A stretch of 5,180 bases of DNA from an uncultured Thermoanaerobacteraceae bacterium (GCA_937914965.1 CALGIY010000169.1:1-5180), one strand, 5' to 3'. Shown: positions 1 to 5,125, counted from the stretch's first letter. Notes: generated by a model not told the origin, from the letters alone. Made by a program: numbers and translations.

Positions 1-939
1 TTGGTTCAGCTCAAAGAAGGGGGAAATGTACTTTTTCCCTTCACATTCAATTCCCATTGCCCGGATATTAAACTCCAGGTAGGGATCCAGTTCTTCTACA
101 ACATAAATCTTCTTGACCTGGCGAGCAAAATCCAGGATGATTTCCCGATCCAAGGGGTAAACAAGCCCCAGTTTCAAAACTGAATACCGATCACCAAAGG
201 CCTCTTTGACATAATTGTAAGATGCCCCGGAGGTGATAATGCCAACATCTCTGCTGGTAATCTCCATCGTGTTTGCCTTCATGGCATCTGCATCTCTGCT
301 CAATTTACCCAGGTTCTCCTCCAGCACAATCCTTCGGGCCCTGGCGTGAACCGGCAGTGTAACGAACTTAGGGACATTGCGCTCATAATCGCGCATCTCT
401 CTTTTATAAACCTTTTCCGAATCAATTTCCACAAGACTCCGGGAGTGACAGACCCGGGTCACCATGCGCAGGAAAAAGGGTACATCATAGCGCTCGCTCA
501 AAGTAAAGGCCAGCGCGGCATAATCAAGGCACTCCTGGCTGTTGGACGGTTCCAGCATCGGCACCTTGGCATGCAGGGCATACCAGCGGTTGTCCTGCTC
601 ATTCTGGGAACTATGCATCCCTGGGTCATCGGCGGTAACGATCACCAACCCCCCATTGACTCCCATATAAGCAATTGTGAACAGGGGATCTGCAGCAACA
701 TTTACCCCCACATGCTTCATCGTCACCAAACTGCGGAGTCCAGTCACACAGGCCCCATAAGCTTCTTCCAGCGCAACCTTCTCATTGATGGCCCAAGCAC
801 ACTCAGAACCACTCTTCTTCTCTAAAACCTCAATAATCTCTGTACTCGGTGTGCCCGGGTATCCGATTCCCAACCCAACACCAGCCTCAAATGCCCCTTG
901 GGCTACAGCCTCATTTCCTGATAAAATAATCTTCTGCAA
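1..939 (-). CDS. iorA: Indolepyruvate:ferredoxin oxidoreductase alpha subunit, N-terminal half (partial at window edge)
   Basis: The reading frame is open from TTG at 939 to base 1 (313 codons, no stop), so the gene continues past the left edge; the family is usually about 600 residues. IorA with IorB oxidatively decarboxylates aryl-pyruvates (indolepyruvate, phenylpyruvate, p-hydroxyphenylpyruvate) to aryl-acetyl-CoA in the cytoplasm, using TPP and passing electrons to ferredoxin. Visible in the sequence: the pyrimidine-binding TPP domain with GYPGTPSTEI (residues 26-35), NEKVALEEAYGA (52-63; E53 is the probable cofactor-activating glutamate), the conserved block VTADDPGMHSSQNEQDNR (101-118), then a second domain with TSGASYNYV (237-244 region) and VVEELDPYLE (280-289). 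The TPP-diphosphate motif and the C-terminal ferredoxin-type cysteine clusters expected in IorA would lie outside the window. The TTG start is chosen because AGGGAGGGG lies 9 nt upstream and the motif spacing from the N-terminus fits the family. iorB would be expected downstream, out of view. The family assignment is strong; the exact aryl-pyruvate preference is not readable. Confidence 0.93.
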   Translation of the reverse strand, partial: MQKIILSGNEAVAQGAFEAGVGLGIGYPGTPSTEIIEVLEKKSGSECAWAINEKVALEEAYGACVTGLRSLVTMKHVGVNVAADPLFTIAYMGVNGGLVIVTADDPGMHSSQNEQDNRWYALHAKVPMLEPSNSQECLDYAALAFTLSERYDVPFFLRMVTRVCHSRSLVEIDSEKVYKREMRDYERNVPKFVTLPVHARARRIVLEENLGKLSRDADAMKANTMEITSRDVGIITSGASYNYVKEAFGDRYSVLKLGLVYPLDREIILDFARQVKKIYVVEELDPYLEFNIRAMGIECEGKKYISPFFELNQ

Positions 940-948
940 TATTTTCTT

Positions 949-957
949 CCCCTCCCT
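949..957 (-). promoter_or_regulatory. Shine-Dalgarno of iorA, sets the TTG start
   Basis: On the minus strand AGGGAGGGG is followed after 9 nt by TTG at 939-937. No ATG or GTG lies near this position in the same frame, and the protein begins MQKIILSGNEAVAQGA, as IorA proteins do shortly before their GYPGTPSTE motif. This makes TTG the most probable initiation codon. Confidence 0.75.
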
Positions 958-1067
958 TTATGGAATACAGAACATCCCTGCTGGATATTCTATTAACTTC
1001 AACACTTATAAAAAATAAAAATCCTTTATAGATTCTCCAGTTGGGAGTAATAATCCTTTGATCTACC

Positions 1068-1083
1068 CTGTAAATACAGTATA
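1068..1083 (-). promoter_or_regulatory. Candidate iorA -10 element overlapping a small inverted repeat
   Basis: On the minus strand the hexamer TATACT (1083-1078) resembles a sigma-A -10 box and would start a leader of roughly 130 nt before iorA. Overlapping and following it is CTGTA-TT-TACAG (1079-1068), a 5+2+5 inverted repeat placed where a repressor could bind over the -10/start region. No good -35 box is visible 16-19 nt upstream, so the promoter would need an activator or may be wrong. This is inference from position and symmetry only. Confidence 0.3.
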
Positions 1084-1102
1084 CCCGCTCTTAACTCCGC
1101 TA

Positions 1103-1130
1103 GATGGTTCCCGTAGTTAAAGGTTCCATC
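1103..1130 (-). other. Weak hairpin upstream of iorA
   Basis: GATGG (1103-1107) and CCATC (1126-1130) are complementary, and repeated GGTTCC words lie inside, giving a short imperfect stem. The block about 1085-1180 is GC-richer than the AT-rich DNA next to iorA (about 940-1065). It encodes no protein I recognise and matches no riboswitch or T-box consensus that I know. I cannot assign it a function. Confidence 0.2.
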
Positions 1131-1180
1131 CCGGACAGCACCTGCGGCTTGCTTTAGGCCAGCTTTATCGCAGTGCGCAA

Positions 1181-1302
1181 GGGGGGACTGTCCCCAGTGC
1201 ATCCCTAAATGGAAGCCTGAGGCAGGAAGTCAGGCGTCAGAAGCTTGCAGGAACTGCCTAACACTGGTTCCGAAACAATAAGGAAGCACGAGAACCGTCC
1301 CC
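1181..1302. repeat. REP-like block bounded by GGGGACTGTCCCC and GAGAACCGTCCCC
   Basis: GGGGACTGTCCCC (1183-1195) is a perfect 6+1+6 palindrome. At the other end lies CACGAGAACCGTCCCC (1287-1302). Both words resemble short palindromic repeats scattered through many Clostridia/Peptococcaceae genomes, often linked to Y1/RAYT-type transposases; that link is recalled knowledge, not shown here. Between them are small inverted repeats: GCCTGA/TCAGGC (1215-1220 with 1230-1235) and AGGCAG/CTGCCT (1220-1225 with 1254-1259). No coding sequence is evident. Whether the two ends delimit one element or are two independent repeats is unclear. Confidence 0.5.
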
Positions 1303-1322
1303 ATGCCTCCCCCATGCCTCCC
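1301..1322. repeat. Tandem 2 x 11-bp duplication
   Basis: The unit CCATGCCTCCC occurs twice head to tail (1301-1311 and 1312-1322) with no mismatch. The period-11 match extends from about 1299 to 1323. It lies directly after the GAGAACCGTCCCC word and before the inverted-repeat element, so it may be a replication-slippage or insertion scar at a repeat border. Confidence 0.75.
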
Positions 1323-1335
1323 CTTGACAACAAAT

Positions 1336-1425
1336 AAAAAAAAGGGACTGTCCTTTGCCCCCCGTTTGCCAGATGAAAGGCCCCCCTTTTTCTGGCTTCG
1401 TCAAAATGCTAAAAGGACAGTCCCT
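1336..1425 (-). terminator. Likely Rho-independent terminator of paaK formed by the inverted repeat
   Basis: Read on the minus strand, the second arm of the 14-bp inverted repeat is followed directly by eight T residues (complement of the A run 1336-1343). It begins 14 nt past the paaK stop codon. A long stem plus a U tract is terminator-like, so transcription from paaK probably ends here and iorA would rely on its own promoter. The large 55-nt interior, itself able to fold, makes efficiency uncertain. Confidence 0.5.
1343..1425. repeat. 83-bp inverted-repeat (REP/MITE-like) element
   Basis: Perfect 14-bp arms AGGGACTGTCCTTT (1343-1356) and AAAGGACAGTCCCT (1412-1425) enclose 55 bp. The interior holds a second symmetry: GCCAGA (1368-1373) with TCTGGC (1391-1396), and AAAGG with CCTTT inside it. 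Each outer arm contains GGACTGTCC or its complement, tying it to the palindrome at 1183-1195. The interior word TCTGGCTTCGTCAA (1391-1404) also occurs at 2904-2917 and 5143-5156, so the element is modular. There is no room for a protein; if mobile, it would depend on a transposase in trans. Confidence 0.7.
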
Positions 1426-1439
1426 ATGATGCCTCTTGG

Positions 1440-2720
1440 TTACATACTTCTCTGGTCAAAGATACGCTTTGTTTTCTTTTCACTGCGGGGTAAACTTCTC
1501 TGCGGCACAACCTCAACATCAGCCAGGATTCCGATCACCCGCTTGATATTCTGCCTGCAGGCTGCCGCTGTTTCACCACGGTCAGCTTCTGGTTCTCCCT
1601 CCACCCGGAGCAGGATACAGTCTCGCCCTTCCTGTCTGGTGAGGATCACCTGGTACTCGCTGCCGGCACCTGGAGTGTCCTTTAAAGCTGCATCGATCTG
1701 GCCTGGGAAAACCAGCACACCCTTGACTTTAAAGGCCTCATCACTGCGCCCCAAAATGCGGTCGATCATCGGATAAGGGCTGCCGCAGGAACAGGCATAG
1801 GGAAGAATGCGTGTGATGTCCCGGGTACGGTAACGAAGTAGAGGCATCCCTTCTTTGGTAAGAGTAGTGATCACCAGTTCACCCTTCTCTCCCACAGGCA
1901 GAACCTCTCCCGTATCTGGGTCAATGATTTCAAAGTAAACATAGTCACTCCAGTAGTGGATGCCGCAGTGGTGGTGGCAGTCTATGCCAATCCCCGGGCC
2001 GTATATCTCGGTTAAGCCATATATATCAAAGATCTCAATATTCAAGATCGAAGAAATGCGCTGTCTCATTTTCTCCCCCCATCGTTCAGAACCAAAGACA
2101 CCGGTTCTGAGGGAGATCTGGTCACCCAAATTTCGCCTGGTAATTTCCTCAGCCAGAAAGAGTCCATAAGAAGCCGTTCCAATAATCACAGTGGACTTCA
2201 GATCCAACATCATATCTATCTGTTTTTCGGTGTTCCCGGGTCCCATGGGGATTGCCATCGCACCGATCTTTTCAGTTCCACTCTGAAAACCGATCCCCGC
2301 CGTCCAGAGGCCGTAACCCGGAGTAATCTGGACACGGTCTTTCCTGGTAACCCCGGCATAGCTTAAGCACCTGGCCATCATTTCCGTAAAGGCATCTACA
2401 TCATTTCTGGTGTAGGGGATAATGGTCGGCTTTCCGGTAGTCCCGGATGAAGAATGGATGCGCACGATCTCATCCTCATCTGCTGTCTGCAGATACTCGA
2501 TGGGGTATTCCCGGAGTTCCTGCTTTACAGTAAAGGGTATCTGTGCAAAATCATCAAGTGTCTGAATCTCTTCTGGTTTAATACCAGCACTGTCCAGTTT
2601 GTCCCGGTAAAACCGGCTGTTTTCATAAACACGCCTGATTAACTTCATCATAACAGGAAACTGGGAACTGTGGAGTTTCTCAAAATCGATCAGGGGATAT
2701 TCTGGTAAAGATTTGGCCAT
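1440..2720 (-). CDS. paaK: Phenylacetate-CoA ligase (aryl-acetate:CoA ligase, AMP-forming)
   Basis: This 426-residue protein (ATG at 2720, TAA at 1442-1440) has the usual length of PaaK, a cytoplasmic adenylate-forming enzyme that activates phenylacetate or related aryl acetates with ATP and CoA. Motifs in order: RRVYENSRFYRDKLD (29-43), typical of the PaaK N-terminus; the phosphate-binding loop HSSSGTTGKPT (89-99); GYGLWTAGIG (135-144); the adenylation motif YGLTEIYGPG (234-243); YRTRD (297-301), with the ATP-ribose-binding aspartate; and the hinge/C-terminal block GRSDEAFKVKGVLVFP (324-339). Cysteine/histidine clusters DCHHHC (247-252) and CSC (310-312) could bind a metal, which is inference. 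An in-frame stop at 2738-2736 leaves only TTG 2729 (+3 residues) or ATG 2720 as starts; ATG is preferred, but TTG is not excluded. Adjacent iorA fits a shared aryl-pyruvate/aryl-acetate route, in either the energy-yielding or the assimilatory direction. Confidence 0.95.
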   Translation of the reverse strand: MAKSLPEYPLIDFEKLHSSQFPVMMKLIRRVYENSRFYRDKLDSAGIKPEEIQTLDDFAQIPFTVKQELREYPIEYLQTADEDEIVRIHSSSGTTGKPTIIPYTRNDVDAFTEMMARCLSYAGVTRKDRVQITPGYGLWTAGIGFQSGTEKIGAMAIPMGPGNTEKQIDMMLDLKSTVIIGTASYGLFLAEEITRRNLGDQISLRTGVFGSERWGEKMRQRISSILNIEIFDIYGLTEIYGPGIGIDCHHHCGIHYWSDYVYFEIIDPDTGEVLPVGEKGELVITTLTKEGMPLLRYRTRDITRILPYACSCGSPYPMIDRILGRSDEAFKVKGVLVFPGQIDAALKDTPGAGSEYQVILTRQEGRDCILLRVEGEPEADRGETAAACRQNIKRVIGILADVEVVPQRSLPRSEKKTKRIFDQRSM

Positions 2721-2729
2721 TTCACGCAA

Positions 2730-2760
2730 CCTGGTTTAAAACCAGGCCGCACACCTCCTC
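2730..2760 (-). promoter_or_regulatory. paaK Shine-Dalgarno with a hairpin in the SD-to-start spacer
   Basis: The only good ribosome-binding site is GAGGAGGTG (2760-2752), about 31 nt before ATG 2720 and 22 nt before TTG 2729, too far for normal initiation. Between them lies GCCTGGTTTTAAACCAGG (2747-2730), which folds into a stem of 7-8 bp. Folding removes 18 nt and brings the SD within a workable distance of the start. An in-frame TAA (2738-2736) rules out an earlier start. Spacer hairpins that bring SD and AUG together are known from phage T4 gene 38. Confidence 0.55.
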
Positions 2761-2771
2761 TCCAGATCGAG

Positions 2772-2804
2772 ACAAAAATAAAACCAGGCCTGCAAAGCCT
2801 GGTT
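2772..2804 (-). terminator. Terminator-like hairpin in the paaK leader (possible attenuator)
   Basis: On the minus strand AACCAGGC (2804-2797), a 7-nt loop TTTGCAG and GCCTGGTT (2789-2782) form a perfect 8-bp stem followed by TTATTTTTGT (2781-2772). It sits just upstream of the paaK SD. It would therefore either end transcription entering from the right or act as an attenuator for paaK itself. The word GCCTGGTT recurs identically in the downstream SD-spacer hairpin, allowing alternative pairing. Confidence 0.6.
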
Positions 2805-2886
2805 ATTTACCATCAGGTTTCCTCTGCTTTGCTCAGCTCAACTCTACTGTTCTCAACTCGTCTCAATCTAGCTATATAATTATATT
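2805..2886. other. Intergenic stretch, no gene seen
   Basis: This AT-rich stretch between the paaK leader hairpin and the 55-bp repeat contains repeated CTCAACT/CTCAGCT-like words and TATAAT on the minus strand (2884-2879) with no matching -35 box. No coding potential is evident. Confidence 0.4.
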
Positions 2887-2941
2887 GTTTATACCACAAC
2901 AACTCTGGCTTCGTCAATGGTTTTTATTGGCTATCAAAAAA
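2887..2941. repeat. 55-bp direct repeat, copy 1
   Basis: This sequence is identical over 55 bp to 5126-5180, offset 2239 bp, in the same orientation. The base before it differs between the copies (T at 2886, G at 5125). It contains TCTGGCTTCGTCAA (2904-2917), shared with the inverted-repeat element at 1391-1404, and ends in an A run that leads into the palindrome GGTGCCTGGCACC. It looks like a dispersed non-coding repeat. Confidence 0.9.
2888..2917 (-). promoter_or_regulatory. Promoter-like TTGACG-N18-TATAAA inside the 55-bp repeat
   Basis: On the minus strand TTGACG (2917-2912) is separated by 18 nt from TATAAA (2893-2888), close to a sigma-A promoter. It would transcribe leftwards through the terminator-like hairpin into paaK, with a leader of about 160 nt. 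It is the best promoter candidate for paaK in view. The second repeat copy would carry the same element, pointing leftwards into the end of the transposase gene. Confidence 0.45.
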
Positions 2942-2954
2942 GGTGCCTGGCACC
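2942..2954. repeat. GGTGCCTGGCACC palindrome
   Basis: A perfect 6+1+6 palindrome directly follows the A run of repeat copy 1. It has the same architecture (13 bp, central T) as GGGGACTGTCCCC at 1183-1195. This word is a known high-copy REP-like motif in several Firmicutes by recollection; its copy number here cannot be counted. Confidence 0.65.
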
Positions 2955-2976
2955 AATCTATAAGCCAACGGTTTTC

Positions 2977-2995
2977 ATCGTTAAATCTTAACGAT
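2977..2995. other. Palindrome over the degV remnant stop codon
   Basis: ATCGTTAA-ATC-TTAACGAT is a perfect 8-bp stem with a 3-nt loop spanning the stop codon of the degV fragment. It is AT-rich and lacks a T tract on either strand, so a terminator role is doubtful. Confidence 0.4.
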
Positions 2996-3166
2996 ATTAT
3001 GCAGCTGTGGTGTTAAGGGATAACAGCAAACACCCACTGTACCAGGGCCGATATGTGCCCCTACCACAGGGCCTACCGGGCAGGAATCAGGAGACAATTC
3101 GGGATGACGGGCTTTGATCCGGTCAATCACAGCCTGCCCCTCCTGCTGGGCACCCACATGGACCGG
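2981..3166 (-). pseudogene. C-terminal remnant of a DegV-family (fatty-acid-binding) gene
   Basis: Sixty-one residues followed by TAA (2983-2981) read PVHVGAQQEG...RIKARHPE...CPVGPVVGAHIGPGTVGVCCYP. The block VGPVVGAHIGPGTVGV is the hallmark C-terminus of DegV proteins, cytoplasmic fatty-acid-binding proteins (FakB-like) of about 280 residues. Roughly the first 220 residues are absent. The family-like sequence stops where the IS terminal repeat begins; the frame happens to stay open into the IS, but the residues there (…SRASRDCDIFLTVKN) do not look like DegV. The missing N-terminal part is not found to the right of the IS, where a 55-bp repeat begins instead, so this is a truncated non-functional remnant. 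The exact junction is uncertain by about 10 bp. Confidence 0.8.
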
Positions 3167-3169
3167 GTT

Positions 3170-3179
3170 TTTGACAGTT
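3170..3179. repeat. Left terminal inverted repeat of the IS
   Basis: TTTGACAGTT is the exact reverse complement of 5111-5120. The match continues three bases outwards with one mismatch (GTT versus GTC). It abuts the truncated degV coding sequence. Confidence 0.65.
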
Positions 3180-3204
3180 AAGAAAATATCGCAATCTCTA
3201 GAAG

Positions 3205-3226
3205 CCCTGGAAACAGGGTTTTTTTT
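3205..3226 (+). terminator. Terminator in the IS left end
   Basis: CCCTG-GAAA-CAGGG (3205-3218), with a GNRA tetraloop, is followed by eight T residues (3219-3226). It lies inside the IS but upstream of the transposase promoter. It would therefore block transcripts entering from outside, a common way for IS elements to avoid activation by read-through. Confidence 0.65.
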
Positions 3227-3258
3227 ATTAAAAATGTGTCAAATTATTGTGCTTTCAG

Positions 3259-3287
3259 TTGCGTAATGCTGGGTAATGTGTTACAAT
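3259..3287 (+). promoter_or_regulatory. Transposase promoter
   Basis: TTGCGT (3259-3264), a 17-nt spacer and TACAAT (3282-3287), preceded by TGT, form an extended -10 sigma-A promoter with a weak -35 box. It lies between the left-end terminator and the transposase SD, the expected place, giving a leader of about 20-25 nt. Confidence 0.6.
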
Positions 3288-3316
3288 AGAAGTAAAACTT
3301 GGAGGGAAGATTGTCT

Positions 3317-5029
3317 ATGCGATTATCTATCTCCAAATCAAAAAATGCTACTTCTCTTTATGTTATAAAGTCAACTTATGAAAACGGGGTGCGTTCCTCA
3401 AAGGTTGTGGAGAAACTTGGTACAATTAAAGAGTTGAGCAAAAAACTCGGTGGGCAGGACCCTATTGAATGGGCTAAAAAGTACATTGAGGAACTCAATC
3501 AAAAAGAAAGGGAAGAAAAACGAGAGGTCATCGTCAAGTATTCTCCATCCAAGGTTATTGTAAAGGATGAGCAGCACTCTTTTAACGGCGGATATCTTTT
3601 TCTTCAACAGATATACTATGGGCTCAGACTCAATAAGCTTTGCACGGAAATATCCCGGAAACATAAATTCACATTTAATCTGAATTCAATACTTTCAAGA
3701 TTGCTTTATGCAAGAATTATCTATCCCTCTTCAAAACTTGCAACCTTCCAGCTTTCTACGAGGTTTATTGAACAGCCTGATTTTGAACTCCAGCATATAT
3801 ACAGGGCGCTTGAGATCTTAGCGAAGGAAACTGATTTCATACAGTCATTCCTATACAAAAACAGTCTTAAAATTTCCAAAAGGAATACGGGCGTGCTTTA
3901 TTACGACTGCACCAATTACTTTTTTGAAATCGAACAGGAAGAAGGACTGAAGCAGTACGGCCCTTCAAAAGAACATAAGCCAAACCCCATCGTACAGATG
4001 GGGCTGTTTATGGACGGTGACGGCATCCCTCTCGCTTTTAACATCAATAAAGGAAACACCAATGAACAGTTGACATTAAAGCCCTTGGAGAAAAAGATTC
4101 TATCGGATTTTGATCTTTCCAGGTTTGTTGTGTGCACGGACGCGGGGCTGGCCTCTCATGACAACAGAATGTTCAATGACAAGGGGGAACGATCGTTTAT
4201 CACAACACAATCCATTAAAAAGTTGAAAAAGCATTTAAAAGAATGGGCTCTTGATCCAAAAGGCTGGTCTCTTGCCGGTGACGACAAAACATATGATCTT
4301 ACTAAGCTTGATGAAAAAAAAGACATTGACAAGGTATTCTTTAAGGAACGCTGGATAAAGGAAAATGGGCTGGAACAAAAACTTGTTGTTACATACTCTG
4401 TTAAATACCGTGATTATCAGAGAAATATCCGAAACTCCCAAATAGAGCGGGCACAAAAACTGATTGATTTAAACCCAGGAAAGTTAAAAAAGTGCAACCC
4501 CAATGACTTCAAGAGGTTCATTAACAAAAGCCATTGCACTGCTGATGGTGAGGTTGCTGAGCGGGAAGTGCTCGGTATCAATACTGAACTCATTGCGAAA
4601 GAAGAAGCGTTTGACGGATTCTATGCTCTGTGTACAAACCTTGAGGATGAGGCTCCTGCAATCATCAAGGTCAACAAAAGGCGCTGGGAAATCGAAGAGT
4701 GTTTCCGGATCATGAAAAGTGAATTCAAGACAAGACCTGTGTACCTAAGTCGGGATACAAGAATAGAAGCCCACTTCATGACCTGCTTCATTGCTCTAGT
4801 CATCTACAGACTCCTAGAAAAGAAGCTTGAAAGCAAATACACCTGCCATGAAATCATTGATGGGTTAAGGGGTATGAACTTTATGGAGGTAAAAGCGGAG
4901 GGCTACATACCAACCTATACAAGAACTGATTTGACGGATGATCTCCACCGAGTGTTTGGCTTCCGTACTGACTATCAGATTGTCAGTATGAGGCAGATGA
5001 AAAAAATCTTTAAGGGTACAAAATCATAG
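3317..5029 (+). CDS. IS1634-like DDE transposase
   Basis: A 570-residue protein that cuts and joins the IS ends by DDE chemistry. Visible: a charged, probably coiled N-terminal segment (about 45-75, with IEELNQKEREEKREV); the first catalytic aspartate D197 in LYYDCTNYFFE; the second, D275, in VVCTDAGLASHDN; and the IS4-superfamily C-terminal signature with R456-(3)-E460-(6)-K467 in RRWEIEECFRIMK, E460 being the catalytic glutamate. The tyrosine that opens the canonical YREK motif is replaced (N453). Length is in the range for the family, and the frame is uninterrupted, so the enzyme may be active. ATG 3317 is chosen because GGAGGG (3301-3306) lies 10 nt upstream; an in-frame TTG at 3299 overlaps that SD and is unlikely. 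It is the only gene of the IS, with its own promoter and a terminator after the stop. Product assignment is firm; the family name rests on motif layout and size. Confidence 0.93.
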   Translation: MRLSISKSKNATSLYVIKSTYENGVRSSKVVEKLGTIKELSKKLGGQDPIEWAKKYIEELNQKEREEKREVIVKYSPSKVIVKDEQHSFNGGYLFLQQIYYGLRLNKLCTEISRKHKFTFNLNSILSRLLYARIIYPSSKLATFQLSTRFIEQPDFELQHIYRALEILAKETDFIQSFLYKNSLKISKRNTGVLYYDCTNYFFEIEQEEGLKQYGPSKEHKPNPIVQMGLFMDGDGIPLAFNINKGNTNEQLTLKPLEKKILSDFDLSRFVVCTDAGLASHDNRMFNDKGERSFITTQSIKKLKKHLKEWALDPKGWSLAGDDKTYDLTKLDEKKDIDKVFFKERWIKENGLEQKLVVTYSVKYRDYQRNIRNSQIERAQKLIDLNPGKLKKCNPNDFKRFINKSHCTADGEVAEREVLGINTELIAKEEAFDGFYALCTNLEDEAPAIIKVNKRRWEIEECFRIMKSEFKTRPVYLSRDTRIEAHFMTCFIALVIYRLLEKKLESKYTCHEIIDGLRGMNFMEVKAEGYIPTYTRTDLTDDLHRVFGFRTDYQIVSMRQMKKIFKGTKS

Positions 5030-5057
5030 ATGTATTACTCACTTCCAACCAGTTAAG

Positions 5058-5101
5058 AAAAACCCGGTGACCCTTTACTTTCAAGGGATCCCGGGCTTTT
5101 T
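5058..5101. terminator. Bidirectional terminator after the transposase gene
   Basis: CCCGG (5063-5067) pairs with CCGGG (5091-5095), and CCCTT (5071-5075) with AAGGG (5083-5087), across a 3x3 internal mismatch and a 7-nt loop. T5 follows on the plus strand (5097-5101), and A5 precedes (5058-5062), giving T5 on the minus strand. It ends the transposase transcript and would also stop antisense transcription entering from the right. Confidence 0.8.
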
Positions 5102-5110
5102 ACTTGTTAC

Positions 5111-5120
5111 AACTGTCAAA
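5111..5120. repeat. Right terminal inverted repeat of the IS
   Basis: AACTGTCAAA is the reverse complement of the left end at 3170-3179. It is followed by GACGGG, which begins the non-IS flank or the last bases of the IS, and five bases beyond its end the second 55-bp repeat copy begins. Confidence 0.65.
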
Positions 5121-5125
5121 GACGG

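Larger units (their letters stand above)
3170..5120 (+). mobile_element. IS1634-like insertion sequence (IS4 superfamily)
   Basis: About 1.95 kb, bounded by the inverted repeat TTTGACAGTT (3170-3179) and AACTGTCAAA (5111-5120). The match extends outwards to 12 of 13 bases (3167-3179 with 5111-5123). The size and the single long transposase gene fit the IS1634 family. A clean target duplication is not evident: the nearest candidate is CGGGTTT at 3164-3170 and 5123-5129, which requires asymmetric IS ends and is longer than the 5-6 bp I recall for the family. The right flank does not continue the degV gene. The body appears lower in GC than paaK/iorA, consistent with acquisition. Ends are placed by the inverted repeat and may be off by a few bases. 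Confidence 0.8.

Noticed and set aside
346..825. A plus-strand open frame of 159 codons and a neighbouring one at 785-1018
   Set aside because: Both are opposite iorA, lack a convincing SD, and their translations resemble no family, while the minus-strand frame shows clear IorA motifs.
1103..1145. T-box-like GGGATGGAACC on the minus strand upstream of iorA
   Set aside because: The T-box consensus AGGGTGGNACCGCG is not met (an extra base and no GCG), and no terminator/antiterminator arrangement or specifier stem follows.
1140..1180. c-di-GMP-I riboswitch-like string AAAGCTGGCCTAAAG on the minus strand
   Set aside because: The other conserved GEMM core elements are absent, so the resemblance is to a short word only.
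1181..1425. A CRISPR array
   Set aside because: The repeats differ in sequence and spacing, are palindromic REP-like words, and do not alternate with uniform spacers.
1303..1776. A plus-strand open frame of 157 codons
   Set aside because: It runs through the repeat element and antisense to the PaaK C-terminus; its composition (Pro/Ser/Arg-rich) is typical of an antisense shadow.
3167..3240. Upstream continuation of the degV reading frame into the IS left end
   Set aside because: The frame stays open by chance, but the residues there (SRASRDCDIFLTVKN) do not resemble DegV, and the IS inverted repeat falls at the point where similarity stops.
3299..3316. Transposase start at TTG 3299
   Set aside because: That start would overlap the GGAGGG ribosome-binding site; ATG 3317 has proper spacing.
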